A DNA stretch of 7,054 nucleotides, from NCBI GenBank assembly GCA_023268575.1, contig JALRCL010000192.1, forward strand, positions 1-7,054. Reading direction: 5' to 3'. The notes under the pieces were generated by a model that made no database searches, had not been told where the DNA came from, and saw only the letters and a list, made by a program, of their open reading frames with translations. The translations under genes and the position numbers were made by a program. Positions 1 to 5,488 of this stretch are shown piece by piece (within the stretch, counting starts at the first letter, position 1; each line of letters opens with the position of its first letter). The DNA is from Patulibacter sp. GTDB taxonomy: Bacteria; Actinomycetota; Thermoleophilia; Solirubrobacterales; Solirubrobacteraceae.

Positions 1-145
1 CGACCTCGCAGCCGAGGCGAACCGCCTCGAGCGCCACCTCGCGGCCGAGCTCGCCGCTGCCGAGCAGCACCAGCCGCACGGCGCCGGCGGTCCCGGGCGT
101 CCCGATGGTCGTGACGGGCGCGGGCGGACGGGCGGCGGGCGTCAT
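1..145 (-). CDS. purT: Formate-dependent phosphoribosylglycinamide formyltransferase (GAR transformylase 2), N-terminal part
   Basis: The first 48 residues are visible and the gene runs off the left edge. PurT is an ATP-grasp enzyme that joins formate to 5'-phosphoribosylglycinamide using ATP, a folate-independent route for the third step of purine synthesis in the cytosol. The call rests on the block [20 protein letters not shown] followed by [17 protein letters not shown]. This parallels the start of E. coli PurT ([25 protein letters not shown] and on) almost residue for residue, including the glycine-rich LLGSGELG loop. The ATG at 145 gives a short proline/alanine-rich N-terminal extension ([10 protein letters not shown]) compared with E. 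coli. I see no ATG or GTG in frame closer to the conserved block. No clear Shine-Dalgarno is present; a 7-bp-arm inverted repeat ends 6 bases before the start. The gene is divergent from the NlpC/P60 gene. The ATP-grasp domain lies outside the window, so its integrity cannot be judged. Confidence 0.9.
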   Translation of the reverse strand, partial: [48 protein letters not shown]

Positions 146-151
146 GGCGGG

Positions 152-168
152 CGATCTTCGCAAGATCG
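152..168 (-). promoter_or_regulatory. Inverted repeat just upstream of purT
   Basis: A perfect inverted repeat with 7-base arms and a 3-base centre reads, on the purT strand, CGATCTT-GCG-AAGATCG. It ends 6 bases before the purT ATG. It could be a DNA operator, or an RNA hairpin hiding the ribosome-binding region if the transcript begins upstream. The AT content of the arms stands out from the surrounding GC-rich DNA. No known purine regulator site is recognised, so the function is inferred from position only. Confidence 0.4.
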
Positions 169-225
169 GTTGCAGACGGGGGCCCGGGCTTGGGTCGGCG
201 GCCCCGCCGCCGCTAGCGTCGCCGC

Positions 226-255
226 CGACCGGTCGTCGGAGGACCGTCGACGGTC
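226..255. promoter_or_regulatory. Palindrome cluster (GACCG/CGGTC half-sites)
   Basis: Two perfect palindromes lie close together: CGACCGGTCG at 226-235 and GACCGTCGACGGTC at 242-255. Both are built from the same half-site, GACCG/CGGTC, which occurs four times in 29 bases (227, 230, 242 and 251). The cluster sits in the divergent gap between purT and the NlpC/P60 gene. It is just downstream of a TAnnnT hexamer (TAGCGT, 214-219) that could be a -10 for the NlpC/P60 gene. The arrangement resembles an operator for a dimeric regulator, but chance palindromes are common at this GC content. Confidence 0.35.
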
Positions 256-310
256 GCCGTCGCGCCTGCCGCCCGCGACGCCGCCGCCCGGTGCGGCACC
301 CCACCACGTC

Positions 311-1492
311 ATGCCCTCGCACGCTCGCCGTCGTCCCCTCCTGCGCGCCTCCGCCGCGACCCTCGTCGCGACGAGCGCCCTGACCGTCGCCGCGGGGCTC
401 CCCGCAGCCGGCCAGGCCGACCCGGCCGCCGACCGCGCCGCCGCGCAGAGCCTGCGTCAGCGCGTCGCCGCCGAGAGCGCCCGGATCGCCGACACGAACG
501 AGAGCCTCGCCTCGGCCTCCACCCGCCTGGCGAACCTCGACGCGCGGGTCCAGCAGCGCCAGGCGCAGCTCACCGACACGCAGAACCGGCTGATCGAGGC
601 GCGGATCCGCCTCACCCGTCTGGAGCGCAAGGCCGACCGCGCCACCCGCGTCCTGTCGGAGAACCTCCGGACCGCGTACGAGAACGGCCGCCCCGATCTC
701 GTCTCGGTGATCCTCACCTCGCGCGGCTTCGCCGACCTCATCGAGCGCGTCGACTTCTACAAGCGGGTCGCGAAGCAGAACGGCGAGATCCTCGACGACA
801 CGCGCGACGCCAAGCGCGCCGTCGCCGGCCAGGCCGACCGCCTGCAGAGCGCGCGCAAGACCTACGCGCGCCTGGCGACGGAGGCCGAGGCCGACCGCGA
901 CCAGGCCGACGTCCTGCGCAACGCCCTGCTGCGTCGCCGCGCCGCGCAGCTGGCGCGACGCGCCGGGACCCGCTCGCAGCTCTCGCGCGTCCAGTCCCGC
1001 ATCCGGCGGCTCGAGCGCGAGCAGGCGGCCGCGGCGGCCGCCGCCCGCGACCGGCAGGCCGCCGTCCGCGAGGCGCCGCCGACCGGCTCCTCCCCCTCGT
1101 CGGGCGCCGGCGCGCCCGCGGCGACCTCCGGCGGCGGCGACGCCGTCGCCCGCGTCGTCGCGGCCGCCAACGAGATCGCCACGACGCCGTACGTCTGGGG
1201 CGGCGGCCACGGCGGCGGCCGGGACTCGGGCTACGACTGCTCCGGGTCGCTGAGCTACGCGCTCGCCGCGGCCGGCCTGCTCTCGTCGCCGCTGACCTCT
1301 GGCGGCTTCATGAGCTGGGGCGAGCCCGGGCCGGGCAAGCACATCACCGTGTACGCCAACGGCGGGCACGCGTACATGGTCGTCAACGGCCGGCGCTTCG
1401 ACACGAGCGCGCTGCGGGGCGGCGGCACGCGCTGGACGAGCGAGATGCGCTCGAGCGCGGGCTTCGTCGCCCGCCATCCCCCGGGCCTGTAG
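311..1492 (+). CDS. Secreted coiled-coil NlpC/P60 peptidoglycan hydrolase
   Basis: This 393-residue exported protein probably cuts peptidoglycan stem peptides. Residues 1-36 form a signal peptide: arginines at 6-8, a hydrophobic core at about 14-30, and likely cleavage after GQA (36). Residues about 40-250 are a long coiled coil resembling the PcsB-type N-terminal domain, with the typical ENLRTAYENGRPDLVSVIL stretch at 117-135. That domain contacts FtsX in PcsB and RipC; the same role here is inference. An Ala/Gly/Ser/Pro linker (239-276) leads to the NlpC/P60 (C40) domain at about 277-393. The catalytic Cys is C310 in YDCSGS and the likely His is H353 in GGHAYMVV. The third polar position appears to be D364 (RRFDTSA) rather than the usual His, Asn or Gln. 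The frame is open back to a TTG at 170, but the ATG at 311 is chosen because it begins directly at the signal peptide. No strong ribosome-binding site is visible. A GC hairpin follows the stop. Confidence 0.87.
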   Translation: MPSHARRRPLLRASAATLVATSALTVAAGLPAAGQADPAADRAAAQSLRQRVAAESARIADTNESLASASTRLANLDARVQQRQAQLTDTQNRLIEARIRLTRLERKADRATRVLSENLRTAYENGRPDLVSVILTSRGFADLIERVDFYKRVAKQNGEILDDTRDAKRAVAGQADRLQSARKTYARLATEAEADRDQADVLRNALLRRRAAQLARRAGTRSQLSRVQSRIRRLEREQAAAAAAARDRQAAVREAPPTGSSPSSGAGAPAATSGGGDAVARVVAAANEIATTPYVWGGGHGGGRDSGYDCSGSLSYALAAAGLLSSPLTSGGFMSWGEPGPGKHITVYANGGHAYMVVNGRRFDTSALRGGGTRWTSEMRSSAGFVARHPPGL

Positions 1493-1499
1493 GACGGCG

Positions 1500-1517
1500 G
1501 CTCCCGCGCGCGGGAGC
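1500..1517 (+). terminator. GC-rich hairpin after the NlpC/P60 gene
   Basis: A perfect 7-bp stem, GCTCCCG / CGGGAGC, with a CGCG loop lies 8 bases after the NlpC/P60 stop codon. There is no T-run after it, as is common for actinobacterial hairpin terminators. It sits upstream of the LuxR-regulator promoter region and probably separates the two transcripts. Function is inferred from position and shape. Confidence 0.5.
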
Positions 1518-1538
1518 GCGGTGGGACCGCCCCGCGCA

Positions 1539-1571
1539 CCACGCGTGGCCGGTGCGGCGCCGCCGTATCAT
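1539..1571 (+). promoter_or_regulatory. Putative leaderless promoter and palindrome for the LAL regulator
   Basis: A -10-like hexamer TATCAT (1566-1571, fitting TAnnnT) ends so that the ATG at 1581 falls 10 bases after it. Transcription would therefore start at or within a few bases of the start codon, a leaderless layout. The palindrome CCACGCGTGG (1539-1548) covers the place where a -35 box would be and may be an operator, possibly for autoregulation. No TTGACA-like -35 is visible. Confidence 0.4.
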
Positions 1572-1580
1572 CGGCGCGCC

Positions 1581-4433
1581 ATGGAGCGCACCGGCGACGA
1601 CAGGGGGCTGCTCGAGCGCGAGCGCGAGCTCGACGCCCTCGGGCAGGCCGTCGACGCGGCCGCCGGCGGCGACGGGCGGACCGTCCTCGTCCTCGCCGGC
1701 GCCGGGCTCGGCAAGACGGCGCTGGCCGACGCGGCCGCCGCGCTGGCCGACGCCGCGGGCCTGCGGGTCCTGCGCGCCCGCGGCGCGGAGGTCGAGCGCG
1801 GGTTCGCGTTCGGGGTGGCGCGGCAGCTGCTGGAGCGCGAGGTCCGCGGACTGGACGACCTCGAGGAGCGCGACGCGGCCCGCCTCGGGCTCACCGCCCT
1901 CGACCTCGACGCCGGCACGGCCGTGGACCCCGACGCGGCGCACGGGCTGCTGCACGGGCTGTACTGGCTCGTCGCCTCGCTCGTCGAGCGACGGGGGCCG
2001 CTCGCGCTCGTCGTCGACGACCTCCACTGGGCCGACCCACCCTCGCAGCGCGCGATGCTCCACCTCGCCCGACGCCTCGACGGCCTCGGGGTGCTGCTCG
2101 TGCTGGCGGCCCGCGACGAGGCGGATCCCGAGCTCGACGCGCTGCGCCGCGAGCCGGTGATCGAGCGGCTCTCCCCCGTCGCGCTCGGCCCGGACGCCAC
2201 GACCGAGCTGCTGCAGCGCCTGGCCGGCGCGCCGGCCGGCCCCGGAGCCGGCGCGGCCTGCCACCGCCTCAGCGGCGGCAACCCGTTCCTCGTCCGCGAG
2301 TCGGTGCTGGCCCTGCGACGCGAGGGCCGCCCGGCCGACGAGGCGGCGCTGACCGCCCTCGCCCGCAGCGCGCCGGAGCCGCTGCGCCGCGAGGTGATGC
2401 TCCGGGTGAGCGCGCTCGGCCCGGACGCGGTCGCCGTGGCCCGAGCCGCCGCCGTCCTCGACCAGGACACGGACCTCCGCCGGCTCGCCGAGCTCGCGGG
2501 CTGCTCGCGCGAGCGCGCCGCCGAGGCGGTCGGGCGCCTGGCGGGGGCCCAGGTGCTCGACGGCGACGTCGCGCCCCGCTTCGTCCACCCCCTGCTGCGC
2601 GCCGCCGTCCACGGGGACATCACCGCGGTCGAGCGGGCCGTCCTCCACGAGCGCGCCGGCCGGCTGCTGCTCGCGCACGGCGCGGCGCGCTCGCGGGCCG
2701 CGGTCCACCTCGCGCTCGCCGAGCCGGGGGCGGATCCGGCCGTCGCCGCGCTCCTGCACGACGCCGGGCGCGACGCGCTGGCCAAGGGCGCGCCCGCGAC
2801 CGCGGTGGGGCTCCTGCGCCGCGCCGACGCCGAGCCGCCACCGGCCGCGCAGCGCGCCGCCGTGCTGCTGGACCTCGGGCGGGCCGAGCTCGCCGACGGG
2901 GAGCCGGCGGCCGCCGCCGCGCACCTCGCCCGCGGCCTGGAGGAGTGCGCCGATCCGTCGGATCGCGCGGAGCTCGCCGTCCAGCTGGGACGCGCGCTCG
3001 TCGAGGCCGAGGGGCCCGACGCCGCGGTCCGCGCGCTCGACGCCGCGCAGGACGGGCTCGACGGCCCCGGGGCGATGCGCGTCGCCGTCGAGCGGACGAC
3101 CTTCGCGTTCTTCGTCCCGGACCGGGTCGCCGAGGCGCGGCGCGAGCTGGAGCGCCACGCGCAGCTCGCCGGGACCACGCCCGTGGAGCGGATCGCGCTG
3201 GCCACCGCGGCGCTCGCGCTCGCCTTCGACCCGCAGGAGCGCGCCGTCACCGCGCGGGCCCTCGCTCGCCGGGCGCTCGGCGACGGCGCGCTCGCCGCGG
3301 CGATCGGCACGGAGGCCCCTGCCTGGGGGCAGGCCTGCTACGCCGCCGCGTTCGCCGAGGACCTCGACACCATCGAGCGCGAGAGCCACGGCGCCGTCGA
3401 CGAGGGACGCCGGCGGGGCGCGCCGTTCGCGCTCGTCGCCGGGGAGCTGGGGCTGGCCATGGTGCGCCTCGCGCGCGGCGACCTCGCCGGGGCCGTCGCC
3501 GCCGGGGATGCCGTGCTCGCGGCCGCCCCGGAGCTGCCGGCGACGGTCGTCGCGCGCCGCTGGGTCACGTCGGGCGTCCGCTCCCTCGCCGAGGCGCTCG
3601 TGGCCGGTGGCGACGTCGGGCGGGCGGACGCCGTCGTCACGGCCCAGGAGGCCCAGGACGACGGCGACCAGCCGGAGCTCGACCGCGCGCTCCTCCGCTA
3701 CGCCCGGGCGATCGTCGCCGAGGGCACGGGCGATCACGACCGCGCGTGGCAGGAGGCGCAGCGCTTCGGCGCGGTCTGCGCCGAAGCGGGCTACCTCGAG
3801 CGCCCCTCCCCCTGGCGGCTCGTCGCCGCGCGCGCCGCGCACGCGCGGTCCGACGCGGAGGCCGCGCGGACGCTCGCCGCGGAGGAGCTGGCGCTCGCCC
3901 GGCGGTGGGGCGCCCCGGGGGCGCTGGCGGCCGCGCTGCGCACGACCGCGCTCGTCGACGACGCGGTCGACCGCACCGCGGTCCTCGAGGAGGCGCGCGC
4001 CCTGCTCGACGGGGGACCGTTCGCGCTGGAACGCGCCCGGGTGCTCGTCGACCTCGGGGTCGCCCACCGCCGGGCCGGGCTCCGGCGCGACGCACGCGAG
4101 GTGCTCGAGGCCGGGATGGACCTCGCGGCGCGCTGCGGCGCCCTGCCGCTGGCCGGCGCAGCTCGCGCCGAGCTGCTCGTGCTCGGCGCGCGGCCGCGGC
4201 GCTTCTGGGCCACCGGCGCCCAGAGCCTCACCGCCACCCAGCTGCGGATCGCCGAGCTGATCGCCCAGGGCCTGACGAACCGGCAGATCGCCCAGGCCGC
4301 GTTCATCAGCCAGAAGACGGCCGAGACGCACGTCAGCGCCGTCCTGCGCAAGCTCGACGTCCGCTCCCGGCACGAGGTCGCGGCGCGGCTGGCGGCCGAG
4401 CTCGAGCCGGTGCGGTCCGCCGCGGCGGATTGA
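1581..4433 (+). CDS. LAL-family (large ATP-binding, MalT-like) LuxR transcriptional regulator
   Basis: This 950-residue cytoplasmic regulator has an N-terminal AAA-type ATPase (AAA_16/MalT-like), a long helical repeat middle and a C-terminal LuxR DNA-binding domain. The N-terminal signature LLERERELDAL (10-20) precedes Walker A AGAGLGKT (39-46). Walker B is LALVVDD (141-147), followed by HWAD (149-152). The family motif SGGNPFLVRE is at 231-240. Residues about 250-870 are alanine- and arginine-rich helical repeats, probably TPR-like, a likely ligand or partner surface. The LuxR-type HTH spans about 883-943, with the core TNRQIAQAAFISQKTAETHV, then LRKLDVRSR. The length of about 950 fits the family. 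The ATG at 1581 is preferred over an in-frame GTG at 1521 because it directly precedes the family N-terminus and sits 10 bases after TATCAT. In this family ATP and an inducer control activation; the inducer and targets here cannot be told from sequence. The gene converges on the siderophore ATPase with a 43-base gap, so linked function is not implied. Confidence 0.92.
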   Translation: MERTGDDRGLLERERELDALGQAVDAAAGGDGRTVLVLAGAGLGKTALADAAAALADAAGLRVLRARGAEVERGFAFGVARQLLEREVRGLDDLEERDAARLGLTALDLDAGTAVDPDAAHGLLHGLYWLVASLVERRGPLALVVDDLHWADPPSQRAMLHLARRLDGLGVLLVLAARDEADPELDALRREPVIERLSPVALGPDATTELLQRLAGAPAGPGAGAACHRLSGGNPFLVRESVLALRREGRPADEAALTALARSAPEPLRREVMLRVSALGPDAVAVARAAAVLDQDTDLRRLAELAGCSRERAAEAVGRLAGAQVLDGDVAPRFVHPLLRAAVHGDITAVERAVLHERAGRLLLAHGAARSRAAVHLALAEPGADPAVAALLHDAGRDALAKGAPATAVGLLRRADAEPPPAAQRAAVLLDLGRAELADGEPAAAAAHLARGLEECADPSDRAELAVQLGRALVEAEGPDAAVRALDAAQDGLDGPGAMRVAVERTTFAFFVPDRVAEARRELERHAQLAGTTPVERIALATAALALAFDPQERAVTARALARRALGDGALAAAIGTEAPAWGQACYAAAFAEDLDTIERESHGAVDEGRRRGAPFALVAGELGLAMVRLARGDLAGAVAAGDAVLAAAPELPATVVARRWVTSGVRSLAEALVAGGDVGRADAVVTAQEAQDDGDQPELDRALLRYARAIVAEGTGDHDRAWQEAQRFGAVCAEAGYLERPSPWRLVAARAAHARSDAEAARTLAAEELALARRWGAPGALAAALRTTALVDDAVDRTAVLEEARALLDGGPFALERARVLVDLGVAHRRAGLRRDAREVLEAGMDLAARCGALPLAGAARAELLVLGARPRRFWATGAQSLTATQLRIAELIAQGLTNRQIAQAAFISQKTAETHVSAVLRKLDVRSRHEVAARLAAELEPVRSAAAD

Positions 4434-4476
4434 CCTGGGCGCCCCGACGCCGACGCGCGCCGCCGGGCGAGGCGCT
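4434..4476. other. Convergent intergenic gap between the LAL regulator and the ABC ATPase
   Basis: These 43 bases separate two converging genes. They contain the small palindrome GGGCGCCC (4437-4444) and short complementary blocks (GCGCC at 4439-4443 with GGCGC at 4471-4475). These could form an imperfect, bidirectional terminator stem. No T-run or strong hairpin is present, so a terminator is not called with confidence. Confidence 0.25.
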
Positions 4477-5328
4477 TCAGACGACGGCGGTCGGTGCCCG
4501 GACGCGCGCGGCGGGGACCACGAGCGGCGTCCCGGTCTCGGGGTCCGGGATCACGCGGCAGCGCAGACCGAAGACCCGCTCGACGAGGTCGGCGTCGACG
4601 ATCTCCGACGGGTCGCCCTCGGCGACGATCTCGCCCTCGCGCATGGCGATGACGTGCGTCGCGTAGCGGCAGGCGTGGTTCAGGTCGTGCAGCACCGCGA
4701 CGAGCGTCGAGCCGCGCTCCTCGTGCAGCTGGGCGCAGAGGTCGAGGACCTCGATCTGGTGCGCGATGTCGAGGTAGGTCGTCGGCTCGTCGAGGAGCAG
4801 GATCGGCGTCTCCTGCGCGAGGGCCATCGCGAGCCACACGCGCTGCCGCTGTCCGCCGGAGAGCTCGTCGACCGCGCGCTCGGCCAGCTCGGTCACCCCG
4901 GTCGCCGCCAGCGCCTCGGCGACGGCCCGCTCGTCCTCCGCCGACCACTGGCGCAGGAGGCTCTGGTGCGGGTAGCGCCCCCGGCCGACGAGGTCGGCGA
5001 CGGTGATCGCGTCGGGGGCGATCGGGCTCTGGGGCAGCAGCCCGAGACGGCGCGCGACCTCCTTCGAGGGCAGCGAGCCGATCTCCTGCCCGTCGAGGAC
5101 GACCTCCCCGTCCTGCGGGCGCAGCATCCGCGCCAGCGCGCGAAGGAGCGTGGACTTGCCGCAGGCGTTCGGCCCGACGATGACGGTGAACGAGCCGTCG
5201 GGCACGACGACGTCGAGCCCGCGCGAGACGACGCGCGAGTCGTAGGAGAGCGTCAGGTCGTCACCGCGGAGCCGGTCGCCGGGCGCGGCGGCCGACGGCG
5301 CGGGCGTGCTCGTCCGACGCGGCCACAT
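4477..5328 (-). CDS. FepC/FecE-type iron-siderophore ABC transporter ATP-binding protein
   Basis: This 283-residue ATPase would power an importer of ferric siderophores, or possibly haem or cobalamin, on the inner face of the membrane. Motifs in order: Walker A GPNACGKST (52-60), Q-loop Q100 in LGLLPQSP, signature LSGGQRQR (156-163), Walker B ILLLDE (176-181), D-loop YLD (185-187) and H-loop H214 in VLHDLN. GPNACGKST, VGRGRYPHQ (114-122) and the tail FGLRCRVIPDPETGTPLVVP (253-272) are typical of the FepC/FecE branch. The length is normal and no key residue is missing. The N-terminal 17 residues are a Pro/Ala/Arg-rich extension. The ATG at 5328 is the only good start: no upstream ATG or GTG in frame is seen before 5400. 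It has no Shine-Dalgarno but overlaps the stop of an upstream small ORF (TGATG), suggesting coupled translation. No permease or binding-protein gene is adjacent, so it is an orphan here or pairs with membrane parts encoded elsewhere. Confidence 0.93.
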   Translation of the reverse strand: MWPRRTSTPAPSAAAPGDRLRGDDLTLSYDSRVVSRGLDVVVPDGSFTVIVGPNACGKSTLLRALARMLRPQDGEVVLDGQEIGSLPSKEVARRLGLLPQSPIAPDAITVADLVGRGRYPHQSLLRQWSAEDERAVAEALAATGVTELAERAVDELSGGQRQRVWLAMALAQETPILLLDEPTTYLDIAHQIEVLDLCAQLHEERGSTLVAVLHDLNHACRYATHVIAMREGEIVAEGDPSEIVDADLVERVFGLRCRVIPDPETGTPLVVPAARVRAPTAVV

Positions 5329-5384
5329 CAGGCGGCAGGCGGTCGGGGAACGGCGAGCGGCTGGGGGTCCGTCGAGCAGGACAT
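5328..5384 (-). CDS. Possible 18-residue leader peptide upstream of the siderophore ATPase
   Basis: A short ORF reading MSCSTDPQPLAVPRPPAA ends in TGA, whose A is the first base of the ATPase ATG (TGATG). Its own ATG lies 10 bases after a TAGCCT hexamer (5399-5394 on this strand), as expected for a leaderless message. The ATPase has no ribosome-binding site of its own, so reinitiation from this ORF would explain its translation. The peptide has five prolines (7, 9, 13, 15, 16), including an RPP motif just before the end. Pro-Pro sequences slow ribosomes, so it could act as a regulatory leader, but that is inference. Very short ORFs arise by chance; support comes only from spacing and coupling. 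Confidence 0.4.
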   Translation of the reverse strand: MSCSTDPQPLAVPRPPAA

Positions 5385-5386
5385 CG

Positions 5387-5405
5387 ACGAATGAGGCTAC
5401 CCGAA
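5387..5405 (-). promoter_or_regulatory. Promoter -10 (TAGCCT) overlapping a weak IdeR/DtxR-like box
   Basis: On the - strand the hexamer TAGCCT (5399-5394) fits an actinobacterial TAnnnT -10 for the leader ORF/ATPase transcript. The surrounding 19 bases, TTCGGGTAGCCTCATTCGT, match the DtxR/IdeR consensus TTAGGTTAGCCTAACCTAA at 11 of 19 positions by eye, nearly all in the first 12 bases. Iron repressors of this family commonly bind over the -10 of siderophore uptake genes, so the place is right. The match is too weak to assert binding. Confidence 0.35.
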
Positions 5406-5474
5406 CCCGTGCGGGGACCCGGTCGCTGCGGCGGCGGATCGAGCCGCCTCGAGCGGGCGGCGGGCGTTCGTCCG
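5400..5474. promoter_or_regulatory. Shared divergent control region between the ABC ATPase and AbrB-family genes
   Basis: These 75 bases lie between two outward-facing TAGCCT hexamers and would hold the -35 and activator regions of both promoters. Visible small elements are a direct repeat of ACCCG (5405-5409 and 5417-5421) and an inverted pair GGCGG/CCGCC around 5433-5448. No TTGACA-like box is recognisable on either strand. Confidence 0.3.
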
Positions 5475-5480
5475 TAGCCT
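5475..5480 (+). promoter_or_regulatory. Putative -10 (TAGCCT) of the AbrB-family gene, leaderless layout
   Basis: TAGCCT fits the actinobacterial TAnnnT -10 and its last base is 9 bases before the GTG start at 5489. An in-frame TAG at 5480-5482 means the protein cannot begin earlier, so the transcript would start at or next to the start codon. The palindrome GCCTAGGC (5477-5484) overlaps the hexamer. Confidence 0.42.
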
Positions 5481-5488
5481 AGGCCGTC

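Noticed and set aside
170..310. A TTG-initiated N-terminal extension of the NlpC/P60 protein
   Set aside because: It would put 47 Pro/Arg/Ala-rich residues before a good signal peptide, and it overlaps the palindrome cluster. The ATG at 311 begins directly at the signal peptide.
1029..1050. Poly-alanine run in the NlpC/P60 protein as a possible repeat expansion
   Set aside because: It is a short GCG/GCC run in a linker, usual for GC-rich secreted proteins.
1521..1580. A GTG start for the LAL regulator at 1521
   Set aside because: The added 20 residues have no family similarity and would cover the palindrome and the TATCAT promoter element.
1383..4373. A 996-codon open frame on the - strand opposite the LAL regulator
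   Set aside because: It mirrors the codon bias of the + strand gene, is low-complexity Arg/Gly/Pro/Glu-rich with no domain, and overlaps a gene with clear Walker and HTH motifs. Long antisense frames are expected at this GC content.
2945..4666. A 573-codon + strand frame within the LAL regulator running into the ATPase gene
   Set aside because: Its product is almost entirely Arg, Ala and Gly, typical of an out-of-frame shadow, and it crosses two well-supported genes.
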